Source: Oscheius dolichura (taxonomy: Eukaryota; Nematoda; Chromadorea; Rhabditida; Rhabditidae). From it: a stretch of 64,000 nt of DNA. The number at the start of each line of letters is the position of its first letter. The first letter of the stretch is position 1. Under the pieces are notes generated by a model. That model was not told where the DNA came from and did not search any database. It saw nothing but the letters and a program-made list of their open reading frames with translations. Below are positions 32,691 to 45,766 of the stretch, in pieces. Location: contig OW051494.1 of assembly GCA_932521035.1 (NCBI GenBank), forward strand, positions 8,232,001-8,296,000, in the 5' to 3' direction. Position numbers and translations under genes: made by a program.

Positions 32691-33275
32691 ATTATGGGAA
32701 TAAACCAGTATGCCTCCGGCGGCCGTTGGCCGCGTTGGGATTAGTCTATTTCGGCCGAAAAAGAATTGACAGTCGGATAATCTGACGGTATCTGACGGTC
32801 TAAACTTTCTGCTTCTCTCATTTGACCTGTCGATCTACACAAACGACAGGTCTCACAGACAGACAGATCTGCCTATTATTAGGGTAGGATTGTATAAAAG
32901 TTAGGCAATTTTGATCGCAAAATGTGAATTGGCCCTACAGAAGAAAATTCAATGGCCGTTAAAGGGAGACTGTACCCTGTTTTCTATAGGACTTGGAAAT
33001 CTGGCGGTTGTTTTAAGCGAAAGTTTCTCCGAACCGGAAATCCCAAGAAAGGGATCTACATGCTACGAAAATCTTATATAGTGTCATGAAGAAGAAGTTT
33101 AGGATATATAATTTTATTAATGATATTGAAAGCGAAGCCCTTTTTGGTCAAGAAACCCCCTTTTTATAGACCCCGGACAGCGCGGCGCAAATGACTCACC
33201 CCATATAATGGCATAGAAAATGGGTGAGCAATGTGATATACCTAAACAAAATCGGGGGGAGAAAGAATAGCATCC

Positions 33276-33656
33276 CTAAAACCCTCTCATTTGAGATACT
33301 CGGGACACAAAGAAAAGAACAACTAGGAGTGAGAGGAAGATATAGGCTAGGTAGAGTTTCCATTCTCCAAAAAAATCTAAAGAGAAAGATCCCAGGATAT
33401 TAGAGACAGGGAATAGTGAGGGATTGGAATCACTGGTAGTCGGCGCGAGGTTAGAGACCTTTCCAGCTTCCACACTGTAGACGATAGACTCCTCCATTAT
33501 TTCTTGTTGTCCTTTCAGCATGATCTCCATCTGGTTGGCAGGGCATTTCAGGAGGCAGTTCTCCTCCATAACCTTGCTTCTACTCTGATAGAGAACAGTG
33601 CTCACTGTTCCATTTCTTGAGCAGGGTATGATGAATGTCTGTGTCGAAAAAGACAA
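33276..33656 (-). CDS. Hypothetical protein with C-terminal membrane segment
   Basis: The frame runs to stop at 33276. It contains NRNG-type and CLLKCPANQMEIML sequences, then a segment LYLAYIFLSLLVVLFFVSRV that looks like a single C-terminal membrane helix. The 5' end is unclear: a second open frame (33580-33813) overlaps it and could join through a short intron. It lies just downstream of the two-TM gene on the same strand, so it may be an operon partner. Family not recognised. Confidence 0.4.
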   Translation of the reverse strand: MSFSTQTFIIPCSRNGTVSTVLYQSRSKVMEENCLLKCPANQMEIMLKGQQEIMEESIVYSVEAGKVSNLAPTTSDSNPSLFPVSNILGSFSLDFFGEWKLYLAYIFLSLLVVLFFVSRVSQMRGF

Positions 33657-33831
33657 CCTTGGGTAAGAGATTCGTCCCCTCTTGCTCCTGCTCTCTTGCG
33701 CCCCTCACATTGTCAAAACAGCTGACCGCCGCACGGGACCCGTTGTTTACTCTCACATTTGCAGATGGCAACATCAACAACTTCGTCGTATTTACATTCA
33801 TTTTTATATACAAAAAGAGTAAAAAGGAGGG

Positions 33832-35716
33832 TTACTTTCTCCTGTGAATAATGAAAAATCGAGTGATCAAGAGGAAATAGAGAAGAATGAAGGAAACTAG
33901 GTAGACGATGACGGCGATCTTTCCCCAATAGCGGCTGACCAATTCCGTGGCGGCCAGGCCGAGGAACAGGACAATTCCCAAGACGAGACCACACATATAG
34001 TCAGAATAGGTCCATTTGAACTCGGACGCCGTCAGATGAGGGTCAGAATGCCACTGAAAGGGAAAATGACGGGGAAAGAAAGTTAGCTCACGTTATTATT
34101 CATCAGATACAGGGAATAGGGTAGAACGTCGTGGCTCTTCTTGCGCCCGGATGAATCGAACAGGTGATTCTAAAATAGGGCTTTGTTTTTGGGGAAATCG
34201 GAGGGTACGGTACTTTTCAAGGACCTTATCTCAAATTACCAAAGGAAAAGCCGCCGCTGGTCAACTTCTGCAATGCCCCAAGCCCTGGATGATCCATTTT
34301 TAGATTAAAATTTGATCAAAAGACTGAAAAATGAGGGTCTTGTTTGAGTTCTAGTAGCAAATAATAAGACCAAAGGCGTTTTTTCGAATAGGAGCCTGGT
34401 AGACCTTCTTTTGGGGATCTTTTGAGGTCCTTGGAGGATCAGAGAGGCCCCAGGCGAGCTGAACAGGATTTTGAAGGAAATCTCGTATAATTCGAGCCTT
34501 CCAGGTGAAGAAAATACTCAAAAAGGGAACAAAAAGGTTCGGGAAAAGATCCGAAAGCTTTTATTTTGAATTCACTTCCGCTAGAGAATGGAATATGAGG
34601 TCATATAGTCCATTTCAAATGGAAATGTATTTGGTTAAAGGATAAATAAGTGGTCGATGGGGCAACTTGGCCGTCTAGATGGTCCAACCCGACAGTTTTG
34701 CATGCAATTTTCTGCGCATTTGCACATGTTTCACTTGTTTTTATCACTGAATTTGCCTACTCGAATTATTATCTACCCAAAAAATATAAAAACGATCGAA
34801 GTCTATGTAAAATCCGAATATCGAAAAATTTAGAAGAAATTGCTTTTGAAAAATTTGAAGGGGGTCCTGGCGCGCGAAACACATTTCCATTTGAAACAGA
34901 CTATATCTGTTCTGCGCCTTAGAAAACTCTTGTCTTTCGAGTTTGAAGCCATTTCGGGTTAAAAACTATCTAGGGATCTGCTTGTCCCGACCTCTGAGAC
35001 TACCTACAAGGCTTCTAATTTCCCTTCTACCAGAAAAAACTTTTTTCCGGTTGGGAAATGATGTTCTATGGATACGGTAGCAAGAAGAGGGTGTCGCCGG
35101 TCCCAAGCTGCCGTTGATTGGTCTCTAACTGTTTCAAGAGGAGGAATCTTTCTATTTATTCTCTATCTTCCGAATTTTTCCATTTTTTTCCATTTTATTA
35201 GCTCGGAAAATCCATTTCCCCCGGTGGAGAGTGGCGTATTTTCCTGGAATCAAGGCCCTTTCCCGGCAAGGAGCAGAAATAACCCAGGGATCGTGAAGAT
35301 CAGCCATGAGCCGTCCCAAAAATAGATTCAGTCTATTTTTAACCCGATCAGCCCCGTGATCCGTCATATTTTCCTCTAAAAATGGACAAATTATCACCGG
35401 GGCAAGATATGACCCCGTCCCCTTCGATTTCTAACCATTGATAACCATTGAAACCTCTAAAAATGGAACCGATCCCTTCATTTTACCCCTCCCTGCCCTA
35501 TTTCGAAGTGGTTTCAGAGGGAAAATTCGGGTTGAGAATCTAGATTTTTGAGCACAATTTCTACTGACCCGAATCAGGGGAATTCCCCTTCATCCCAGGC
35601 CAAAAGAACCGACTTACCGTACTCCCATGGTGTGGATGATGATCATGATGAGACAGATCACCCTTTGTGGCGTATTCCAGCTGACTCAAGTCAACCATCG
35701 GCTTTTGTGTCTCCAT
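33832..35716 (-). CDS. Small protein with two membrane segments, unknown function
   Basis: Three exons with consistent phase 0 junctions, 35716-35618, 34169-34092 and 34053-33832, give 132 residues. The N-terminus is hydrophilic with a His-rich stretch (HHDHHPHHG), then SSGRKKSHDVLPYSLYLM. Two hydrophobic helices follow: CGLVLGIVLFLGLAATEL and IAVIVYLVSFILLYFLLI. The last residues are basic (HRRK). It resembles a small integral membrane protein; the His-rich part could bind metal, but this is speculation. The first intron is 1.45 kb, long for this window, and no gene was seen in it. Confidence 0.6.
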
Positions 35717-36416
35717 TTTTTGGAAGGAATAGAAATGCGGCTTGTTTTCGACAAGGAGGTGTGGAAATTGTTGGCAGAAACGGGGCCGAGCTGACCACGT
35801 GCAACACTTTCTCTCGCTCTCTCTTTCTGTAAACAGGAGGGGAATAGAGGTCAGCTGAAAAGGGGGAAACATATTTATCAGTGACTCGAAGGGAGGGGAA
35901 AAGACCAGGAGCTCAACGGGAAGGATAGAAACAGTAGATTTGGAAGCAACTTTCATCGCCACCTTTCCGAAATTACCCTGTTTTCTGACCCGTTTCGGGC
36001 ATTTTGGGGTGAAGTCTAGATTTTGAGGGTATTTCAGACTGATTCCGTCCGATTATGGATAGGCTGAGGGATTCCGGTTCTGTTCTTGGTATACCATGGC
36101 CACCTAGTCAGGATTCTCCCCTAGGTAGTCCATGACTACCCAATGAGACATCCCATCCAAGGAAACCAAAAAAAAAAATAACAAATTTGTATTTTTCCAT
36201 GGTTATTTCTGGTTTTCTCAATAAACTATTGTTATTTCCTTTCTTTCCCACCCATTCATCATTCCCTTGGTGACGTCTAACCTTTGCAAACTGCAGGGCG
36301 ACCAAAATAACACGGGAGGCGCCTATAAACCATCTCGCTGACCCGAATCGCCCCCTCCTCGTCCCTTATCGATTCCAATCAGCTGTCTATTGTTTCCTAA
36401 TCAAATTTAACCGATA
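35717..36416. other. Intergenic region between divergent genes
   Basis: Sequence between the start of the two-TM gene (-) and the molybdenum insertase (+). No gene seen. It presumably holds both promoters. Confidence 0.4.
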
Positions 36417-38510
36417 ATGTGCAGCCACAGTTCTCTGGTAAGTGTCCCTCATTTTATCCAAGAATACAGCTATTTTAGCCGCTTCATCGGCATCGATCCA
36501 GTCCATATGAGGCGGTGGCAGTCACTTTTGCGGAACAGACTGTTCTCTCTGAATGTCTTGCACCAGAAATTGAAAAAATCAAGGGTTCACAGCTGGAAGA
36601 AGGTGGGGAATTACTGAAATGGACAAAAATGCTTATTTTTCACTATTTTCCTTATAATTTCTATGACTTTTTCATGTTTTTTGATATGTTGTTTGTTTCC
36701 AAATGAGGAAAAAAACGTTATTAGTCTCAAAGATCTTAAAAAAAAGGAGAAAGAGAAAGAAAGCTTGCATTAATTGAAAAAATCATAATTTTCCAGTTTT
36801 TGGTAATGTTTTCAGCAGCTAGAACCGTTTTTAGATGATTTACCACTCTCAAATTATCCAGAAAACCATCAGAAATTAATGAAAATCATGGAAAATACTG
36901 AGAATTTTTAGGGCAGATCATAGCAGAAGATTTACATTCACTGGTAGACTTACCTCCGGTAAAAACAGCTATTATGGACGGCTATGCAATCAAATGTGAG
37001 TTTCTAATAATTTTATAAGAATTTCAGAAATTTTTATAGGTAAAGAAGATGGAAAATATCTGGAAAGCAGTCGGAGACGGGTGATTGGAGTCTCGTTGGC
37101 CGGGGATCCAATTGCGGAGACGGTGGGATTGGACACATGTGCTAGAATCAGTACAGGTACTGTAATAGGGGTTATTTTACTGGAAATATTCGTCATGAAC
37201 TTGTAAAAATTGTAAAAAAAAACTATAAAATTTTAGGAGCTCCGGTTCCGGATGGAGCTGACGCTGTCGTCAAGGTGGAATGTACTGTGGTTACAGAAAA
37301 AACGGTATAATTTTCCGATAAAATAATAAAAAAAAATGTATAGGAAACAGAAGAGATTGAAATAGAGATGAAAGAAGAGGTCTGTCCTGGTCATAGTATC
37401 CGCCAGCCGGGATCGGACATCTCCAAAGGGCAGCTGCTTCTAAAAAAGGGGACTGCCCTTCATCCGGCCGAGTTGGGAGTCCTTCTTGCTGGTGGCTATG
37501 GCTCTCAACCTGTTTCTGTTTTTAAAAAACCAAAAATTGTGGTTCTAAGCACTGGGAGTGAAGTAACCTTCCTAGTTTTAGGAAAGAATATCCAAATTTT
37601 TAGTTAGTCGACCCGTCAGAGGAAATAATAGCCCCAAGTGCAGTTAGGGATACAAATAGACCCCAACTAATAGCTCTTTTCAAAGGGCAAGGAGCTGAAG
37701 TAATTGATGGAGGAATTGGAATAGATACGTGAGTTTTTCCTGGCATTTGAAATAACATTCCATCCAGAAGGGAAGCATTGATCAATTCGATTGAGCAAGC
37801 CTTCTCCCAGGCTGATATTCTCGTCTCTTCTGGGAGTGTCAGTATGGGAGAGAAAGATCTTCTCAAAAATATTCTAGAAAATCATTTTAATTTTAAAGTA
37901 GCAGCGTTTTAAAATTATTGTCAAAGAAAAATTCAAGATCCATTATGGTAGGATTATGATGAAGCCGGGATTGCCCTGTACCTTTGCTTCTGGAAAATTC
38001 CACGAAAAGAAGAAACTGTTCTTTGCTCTTCCAGGTAAATTTCCTGTAAAACCAAAAAAAAAGAAATGAATTTAGGCAATCCTGTCTCTTCGCTAGTTTG
38101 CTCTCAGCTATTTGTCCTTCCGGCTTTATTTAAAATGAGCGGAAGATCAGAAAATTCACATGAAAGGATTTTAGTAAAAGTAAAAAATAGCCTTGAAAGA
38201 AAAATATACGCTTTCAGTTAACCGAAGACGTTCCCATTGGTGATCGGCCAGAATTTATGAGAGGAGTGTTGTCTTTCTCTCAAAATCCCGATGATCTCTC
38301 TCCAACAGTCCAACTTTTTAGAGATCAACGGTCCAGCAGGTTAGTTATGAAGTAATTCATAGAAAAAATCCATATTCCAGGCTCCTCAGTGCTGTCAATT
38401 CGAATGTTTTAGTAGAAATGCCAAGTTCTCTACAATACGGCAAAAATCTGATGCAAAAAGGCTCGGTTGTGAAAGCTATAATTATGGGAAATGTTGGAAA
38501 CGCTCACTAA
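36417..38510 (+). CDS. moc-1: Gephyrin E-domain / MoeA-type molybdenum insertase
   Basis: It inserts molybdate into adenylated molybdopterin, the last step of molybdenum cofactor synthesis. Twelve exons (36417-36437, 36479-36602, 36912-36995, 37040-37156, 37237-37304, 37344-37562, 37604-37728, 37768-37897, 37938-38034, 38076-38179, 38218-38339, 38381-38510) give about 446 residues. Motifs are SPYEAVAVTFAEQTVLSECL, PPVKTAIMDGYAIK, GAPVPDGADAVVKVE, PGHSIRQPGSDISKGQLLLK, VVLSTGSEV, SSGSVSMGEKD, GRIMMKPGLPCTF and FALPGNPVSSLVCSQLFVLPAL. It lacks the MogA-like G domain of vertebrate gephyrin. In C. elegans, lin-46 is a related gephyrin-like gene, so the moc-1 symbol is tentative. The start exon is only seven codons. 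Confidence 0.88.
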
Positions 38511-38683
38511 ATGATTATCTTTTCTTATAGTGATTTGTTTCTTCAAAAGATATTAGGGATAACATATACTTCTCTGAAAGAAATCTAAACAAAGTTTACA
38601 ATGAAAATGTTCCTTATTCTTTAAAAACAACAAGTGAATTGAAACAAATCTTTATCTAAACCATAATAATGTGTAAAAAATGA

Positions 38684-39772
38684 TCACCTGCAAATTACCT
38701 CTTCTTCTCCAGAATCCACATGGAATACCTTATAGTGATGGTTGAACTGAGCGGTAAGATGAAATTGCCATGAACCTAATACTGTTATTATTTACTTGAA
38801 CAGCTTACCTTCAGAAAAAACGCCATTTTTTGACTTCCTGCAAAAGAATACGCGAGATGCGCGACAATGCACAAGCGCCTGAATTGTTTGAAGTAAAAAA
38901 AATATTTAAAAAAACAATACCATGGCGCACATAGCACAAGGCTCTACAGCCAAGAAAACATCGCAATCTGTAGCTAAATATTCGGATTCTTTTCTTTCTT
39001 TCCGTGCTAAATTCTCGATCATTTCCATGACTGCATGGCCAAGAAGACGTGTTGAACTAGTTCCTTCAGTTAAATATTCCCCTTTCTGAAAGTTAAAATT
39101 AAAAATCCAAGAAATAAGTACCTGAACAACAATACAACCAATGTTGAGAGCCTTTTGACTCCATAAAAAGACATTGCTGCTATTTTCTTCGTTAAAATAT
39201 TGGTCATTCAGTAGGTCTTCCGTTTCCTGCAAATAAAACTATATAAAAACCAAATATAGCAAACCTTATTGGGGTGAAAAGCCGTTGGCCAGTATTTCCG
39301 AGCCCAAATCGCTTGTTTTAGCGTTTTGGGTTTAATTAGAGGAACTGCAACAATCTGAATTGTAGGTAAAACTAATAAATCAAACAAACTTCTAAATTCC
39401 AAGCGGAATCGTCCAATTCCTTCAAACAGGATAGAATTTCGTCAGATATTTGTTCTTTGGCTGGTTGAATAACTATCCTTCCACTTTTATCAACACGCTT
39501 CAGATGCGAGAACTCTTCCGGCAGCGCCGAGGCCAATTTCACAAATTTTCCAATTTGTTTCTTGTCGTTTAGTCGAAGTACATGAAAATCTCCCAAAGGA
39601 CATGCTTCCGACAAGATTTCTGGATGAAGCAGAGGTCTTATTCTAAAAAAATAACAATTTGTAATTAAAAAATGACTTACTTGAAAGATGTCGAGGCTAC
39701 ATCTTCGGGATCAAGTTTTAGAACTTTAGTTGGTGGAGCAGCAACGTCTAAGTCGTCTTTATCTGCACACAT
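38684..39772 (-). CDS. ADAT3: tRNA A34 deaminase accessory subunit ADAT3 (Tad3)
   Basis: With ADAT2 it forms the enzyme that turns wobble adenosine 34 into inosine in tRNAs. Exons are 39772-39681, 39642-39390, 39354-39265, 39226-39122, 39085-38921, 38878-38809 and 38781 (or 38775)-38684, giving 288-290 residues. The deaminase zinc ligands are GHAVMEMIENLAR and VEPCAMCAMALVHCRASRVF. The HAV motif, with Val where the catalytic enzyme has Glu, is the ADAT3 hallmark of a non-catalytic subunit. The N-terminal extension (ILSCLKELDDSAWNLE) matches the ADAT3-specific domain, and the tail is NHHYKVFHV. The last intron would be only 27 or 33 nt and is needed to skip a TAA. The genes on either side are 174 bp (convergent) and 1 kb (divergent) away. 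Confidence 0.85.
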
Positions 39773-40797
39773 TATGCCCTGAAACTATCTTGTTATATAA
39801 ATTATCAACAAAAAAGGCTAATAAGAGAAAATAATCAACAAAACAGCCTAATATAGGAGAAAATAAGGGAAAAAGGCATAAAAAGAGAGTTTGAGACAGA
39901 AAAAATTGATTTTCTTGGCAAAGTGCCCAACTGCCCGTTTCGAGACCTCGTTGTTGGTTGAGTATCTCTCGTCCGGCACGGGACGTGTTATGCAGTGAAA
40001 ATCGGGTTGACGTCACGCGCTTGGCTAAGTTCCATTTCTCTTTCTATTGACCTCTTTTGTAGCTTTTTATTTTATTTTACAATTTATTCATTTTCAGCAA
40101 TATTTTACAGAAAAAAAAATTGCTTTAGCATTTACCTGACTAAATCTATTTGGAAAAGCCTGCGAAAGAGCAGAAAAAAATGTATTTCACTATGATCGTC
40201 TACACATTTTGCCTTTTTACATAAGGTTCCAGAAATCTCGATCCTGTCCATGAAACCGAAGTCATACTTGATGCACAAAATAATCTAACGTCTTATATCT
40301 GCGACAACATATAATTTCCCCTTCTAATTTGCCCAGAAAAAGAAATGAACGCAACATATTAGTATTAAAAACATTCCAAATACAAACGTTTCGTGATTAT
40401 AAGCATTCCGTTGAACAAATTTGGCAAAAATACCACAAAAAAATAGTATTTCCCGCTGTCGGAAGAGAACTAAAATACTACAATGTTCTGATTTTCGGAT
40501 AGATTTTTCAAGTACCCGTAAAAACTCGGCAACACAGAGAAAAATAACTTTGGTCGTTTTGCTGCTTTCTGGGAAAAAAAAGAAAAATGCTGCCGAGATT
40601 TTACGGGTGCGGGCTTTCCAGGACCGTGTGTCTTGAAATTTCCCGGTATCACAGCAAGAGTGCCTGAACAATTTCGAAAGTCCGCAAGCAAAAGTCTCGG
40701 GCATTCTCCCGAACACTCACCCGAACTCTTCCCCTTCTATCCCGCCGTGACTTCCGGCTATAGCACCTTCTTTCAGTCATTATTTTCCACCCAAATA
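39773..40797. other. Intergenic region, divergent promoters
   Basis: Between ADAT3 (-) and the TRIM-NHL gene (+). No gene was supported; the open minus frame at 40324-40716 has no family resemblance. A 20-mer at 40591-40610 (TGCCGAGATTTTACGGGTGC) recurs exactly at 57831-57850. Confidence 0.4.
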
Positions 40798-43700
40798 ATG
40801 GGTGATTCGAATGGACGTCTCGACTCGCCGATGTCGAATCCTCTAACAGATTCCATCAGTCCGCCTAGCCTCAAAGATGGTAAATATGAACGGCACGACG
40901 TGTACAGGTAGGCCTTCCCATTACATTTTGACCACATTCTTCCTATTACAGACCCGACAGTCCGCTTCTAGATACCGAACTTTTACCCTCAGATGACCAT
41001 ACAAATTGTCCGTATTGTCACCGGGGGTTCAGAAAGGTAGCCCTTCCCAGAAATTCTAGGAAAAAGTGATTTCCAGCCTCGAGTATTAGACTGCCTCCAT
41101 TCGATGTGCGAGGATTGCATAATTGCTCAACTGGATGGTCGAAGGGAAGCACAAAAGGCTCAGGAGTTGTCCACCCGCGATACTACCGATTTCGAGCTTG
41201 AAATGCCTAAAGGTAGTACACATTTCCATCTTTCTTTTCCCATTTTTATATCCAAAACAAGTTATCGTTTCAGTTCGGGAGCGTCCCACCCCGCCAGGAG
41301 TTATACGATGTCCAATTTGTTCTCAAGAGTCTCATGTCGGCAATGACGTACGCTATGTTCACACCATGCTTCTGGATTATGTAAGTAGTTCCTAATATTT
41401 TTATATTTTTATGTAGGTACGTTTCAATGACAACGAAGATCCCCGCGTGGAGCGTAGATGCCGTGCGTGCAAAAGTGAACAACCGTCAGTCGCGTTTTGC
41501 AAGCAATGCCAGTCTGACCTTTGTTCCAATTGTTTGACAGCTCATGGACTTATGCGCATGTTTGACGGACACGAGGTTAGCACTTTTTTGGAACCTTTTT
41601 ATACCCAAGTTGTTTGAAGGCGGTTACCTATTCCGAACTTGAAATGATAGGAGACAGAAGGGACGTCAGAACCGTCGTTTGCCCGCACCATCATCAGCCG
41701 TATAAAGTTTTATGCGCTACTTGTGAACATCTGGCTTGCAAAATCTGTCTGGAAATCGAACACATTCAGCACAAGGTAGGACACTCCTTATTTTTTGCTA
41801 AACCACTTTTTAGGTGATCGAAGTCAGCGACCGTGTTGTCACTGCTATTGAGCAGGAAATTCGTAATTTGGTAAATAGTTTGGATCTGCAGTGGAAGAAT
41901 AGTTTGGGCGAGTGGAGCTCCATTCCCGACCGTCATGCCAGTTTACACGAACAATATGAAACGGCGAAAAGTCGCCTGGAATTCAATTTTGAACAGCTGG
42001 CCCAAGCATTAGAGGACGCCAAACAGCGAAAGGTACAACTCCATTAGTTTTCTTCCCATGCTGAAATATTCAGATGAAAGAATTGGAAGAAGCTCGTCTA
42101 AAGCAGGAACACGCTATTGAAGACCTTTACCGTAAAATGAACCTGAACGAATCCAGGGTTAACGACGCACTTGGGTAAGTCCCCCTTCATTCCAGTACAG
42201 TACCCTTTTTTTTAGGTTTACCAGGCGACTTTTGGAAAAAGCTAACGGTATGGAATTGCTTGTCAGCCGAAGAAAAGTTGTACAACAACTGAATAATTTG
42301 AATCATACCATGCCCGCCCTTGGAATTCAAGTAGAACTGGAATATAACCCGCTACCGAAGAAGCAAGTCGATCAGCAAATGAATGCTGTATGTGGGAATG
42401 TTATCTGTAAGTTCCTTCATTTGTATTTCACCCATGTTTAGCACGGATGGTTTCCTCTGCTAAAGAACAAGCGTCTGCTGAACCAGTTCGTACACCTTTG
42501 GAACAAAGTACCAGTTCGGCTGAATGGCCGCGTTTGAATGGGAACACTGCTTCAGCTCCAAATTTGCCAGCAATCGGAACCGAAAGAAAGAAAGCGTAAG
42601 TCGGACAAAGTTGTTCATCTTTCTGTTTTTAGTAATTTCAGTTCTCGCGGCTCTACTGACAGTTTTGGCGGGTGGCCTCCAAGCAGTAACCCGCCGGATT
42701 TGCCATCGGTTTCTCCTCCTGTCGGTGTAAAAGAAATGGTCCTTCCTAGCCCGATCGGTGCGGCAACACCTCTCATCCCTGGAGCTGCTCCTAATGTCTG
42801 TTTTCTGTAATTTTCCTTTCATTTCCATTATTTCAGCCGCTTTCTTCTGCTACGGCAGCTTCTATCTACAATAATTATCAATGGCCACCATCGTCCAATC
42901 CACCACTCACTGCTCAAACAGCTAATGCCCTTCCAGCTATGTTAGCTGCCCGTCAACAATTCATCGCCCTGATGCAGAATAACGCACTGAACAATAACGC
43001 GCTAAACAATAACGCAGCAGCAGCAGCAAATGCTCTTCTCATGGTAGGTCACTCCACATTCAAATACCGACAAAATTATAGCAACAAACTGCAAGAATCC
43101 GTGCAGCTGCTCTTCAGCAACAAACCAGTGACCCAATTCTCGCCTCTCTGGGCAGCATGACACTGGCTAGTAATAGCTTTGATGGGCCGGGAACCCGAAC
43201 ATCTCCACAGGAACCATCTCGTGAAACTAGATTGACTGAATTGAAGATTCACAGGTAGCCGTTCATCTGATTTTTTTTATTTGTTTCCTATTTTAGCGTA
43301 TTCGGGACGAGCCAAAACGGCTCCTCGATCCGTGAGCTGCACTGTCCTTCCGGATTCTGTCTATCTGAAACTGACGACATTTTAATTGCCGATACGAATA
43401 ATCATCGCGTTGTCGTTTGTGGCCCTCCTGCCCCGTGGAAAATTGGAAAGCCAGGAACGGTAAACCCCTCTTCCGTAATTTTAATGATAAAACATATTCA
43501 GGAAGATGGAATGTTGTGTTTCCCTCGTAAAGTGGTAGCCCTGAAAGGAGATATCGTGCGCTATGTGGTTCTGGACAAGGGAGCTGATGGGAAAACGCGT
43601 GCCCAAATTTTTGACAACCGCGGAGAATTCATGAAGCGCATCAATTTGAGTGAGTGTTCTCAATAAAATTAATGTCAGTTAGTTTCAGCACCCATTGTAC

Positions 43701-44292
43701 CACGCGGCGGTATTGAAGTAGCCGCTACAACTACCACCAGCAACGGGCATTTGGTTCTGGTAGACACTAGTGGAACTGTTTTCTGCATTGACGTGGATGC
43801 TACACGCGTGGTCTACTGGTTCGATGCCTCCAGCCATCTTGGCGAAGCTAGCGATGTAGCCGTCTATGAGAAGTTAATTTACATCACTGACTTCAAGAAC
43901 CATTGCGTACAAGTCTACAATATCGATGGTTGATTAATCCATCGTCAAAGTTTATTGCTTAAATTTTAGGAACATACATCCGCAAATTGGGAGAACCCTC
44001 TCAAACACCGTACCCTATTGGAATTGACATTTCAAAGAACGGCGACATTCTTGTAGCAGATACTCATGGAAATCATCTCCACGTGGTCGTGTTCTCAAAC
44101 GATGGACAGCTAATTCAGTCGTTCACTCACAATGAATTCAGAGTGAGTAGATCCTGCTGTTTCTCTAATTCATTTCGCTTCTTTCAGCTCTCACGGTGTG
44201 TCGGTCTACGTGTAGCTGGCAGCGGACACATTGTCACCTTGTGCAAGCACAACCATACCCTCTTCGTCTTCAAGCCGTTGTATATCCGCTGA
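40798..44292 (+). CDS. TRIM-NHL protein (RING, B-box, coiled coil, NHL repeats)
   Basis: Eighteen exons, all phases consistent, give 926 residues. The RING is split over exons 2-4 (CPYCHRGFRK, LDCLHSMCEDCI, IRCPICSQES). Two B-box-like zinc modules follow (CRACKSEQPSVAFCKQC..C, then CPHHHQPYKVLCATCEHLAC..H..H). A coiled coil runs over 41814-42300. A low-complexity linker is rich in Ala/Asn/Pro and has repeats of ALNNN. At the C-terminus are at least five NHL repeats (ILIADTNNHRVVVCG, LIYITDFKNHCVQVYN, ILVADTHGNHLHVVVF). TRIM-NHL proteins such as NHL-2, LIN-41 and Brat bind RNA through the NHL propeller and repress mRNAs or aid miRNA silencing. Assignment to one of the C. elegans nhl genes was not possible. 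The protein may be nhl-2- or nhl-1-like. Confidence 0.9.
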
Positions 44293-45311
44293 ATTGGACA
44301 GGTTTCCAACATCAGCTCTTATCTTGTTAGTCTTTCACCCTTTACCTCCTTTCCTTTTTTCTCTCATCCTTCCCGTTCTAGCTTAGTCTATATTTTTAAT
44401 GCACTTGGGTTTGTCCTCGCTAGCGTGTCGATCTCGCCTGCACATGGGTATATTTTACGGGTTATCGTCCACTTTCATCATGTCCCGTGCCTTCCTATAT
44501 TGTTTTTTTCTCTCTCTCTTGGATAGTGCGGCTCATGCTCGCTTGTGGCACCATGACGTCTTTGTTTTGAACACTTGTCCCTTTTATTTATCCTAGTCCA
44601 GGTTTTTCCCTTTTTGTTTAGGATATCCATGTGATATTGTTTGCTCATTTTAGCCATCCCTCATGGTATACATTAACCCATCTGGTTTTCACTTATTATC
44701 CCATTTTGCTTGAGATTTTTGTAGTTATGTTGCCTTCACCCCATTCATTCCCTTTCGTTCAGGGCAGGGGTTTATAGGAAGATTGTCTGCTATCCGGGCT
44801 TGGTTATGCTCATCTCCATATTCTTTCATTTTATATTTATTCACAATGGATAGCAGATAATTGTATCCGTTATTTTCTTTTTTTTTTCTCCGTTATTACT
44901 GCATCCCGTGTTTTGTATATTTGTCCCGGTAACGCGGAAGGTGCAATTTCCTTTCTAGGTTATTTTTTTTCTACTAGTTTAGAGAGTTCCCCACAGATTT
45001 GCTATCTTGTACACATTTTTGCCCAGGACGGTGCTCGTTATCCCACAGTGTATCAACGTTTTCTTGTCGCTTTCACCGTTTCTATACATATTTTTGTATT
45101 TTAGCACAATATTGTACCAGGTAAAGGCTTTATTCCTTTACCAGCTTTTCGTTCATGTATTTTTCTACCACCTAGCAGCTATAGGATTTTCTCTTTCCAC
45201 TATTTGTTGTCTGTGCATACCACTAACAATTCCGTTACTTTATAATCCTCCCATAATCTCGAAACTCATTGTTGTATTCCAACTTTCAATTCGAAAGTTT
45301 TCACAAATAAA
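44293..45311 (+). other. Long probable 3' UTR of the TRIM-NHL gene
   Basis: About 1 kb of T-rich sequence with no coding signal, ending at the first good AATAAA (about 45306). Length is unusual here, where most 3' UTRs are 100-200 bp, and may mean post-transcriptional control. No exact let-7 seed match (CTACCTC) was noticed by eye. Confidence 0.45.
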
Positions 45312-45424
45312 GTTGCGTGAAAACCTTCTTCTAGTATTCGTCACCATGGTTTCAGTTCCCCAATTAGTATTCCACTGAATAACAGACATTACAGAAAAAG
45401 ACAGAAGCAGTTAGGTCGGGGAAA

Positions 45425-45724
45425 ATGTACGGAAAGAAAGAATTTTTTCGTCGATGTCCAAAAAGACTCGAAACTTCCCGCCAAAACTACGTTTGAATTT
45501 CGGAGCCAAAACTCTCTTTCTTCAGTTTTTCATTGCTTATTTCTCGCTCGTTTTACGTTTTTACTTTTTCATATTTCTACTGCTTATGTATGCCAACTAT
45601 TATCATATTCTTTATTAGCAAAAAATGTCGACCTGCAGCTAAGCATCCGAAAATTGCAAAATATACCGGATGGCTTAGCCAAAACTTTGAATCTGCGCGA
45701 ACGTAGACAGCTGAAACTGCGATA
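45425..45724 (+). CDS. Possible very small gene upstream of orc-4
   Basis: ATG 45425 opens MYGKKEFFRR. After a candidate acceptor (TTATTAG, near 45619) another frame reads NVDLQLSIRKLQNIPDGLAK, then TLNLRERRQLKLR and TAA. Joining them needs a weak GTCCAA donor and gives about 44 residues. orc-4 starts 43 bp after that TAA behind GTTTACAG, which would fit a compact operon. Evidence is weak. Confidence 0.25.
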
Positions 45725-45766
45725 ATTTTATATAGCTCGACCTAACTGCTTGTTTACAGTAGAACT

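Larger units (their letters stand above)
31812..33275. other. Region with tRNA relic and a decayed coding-like segment
   Basis: Apart from the degenerate tRNA-Arg and the coding-like segment listed separately, no gene could be supported here. Short polypurine and poly-T tracts occur near 31980 and 32090-32110. Confidence 0.4.
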
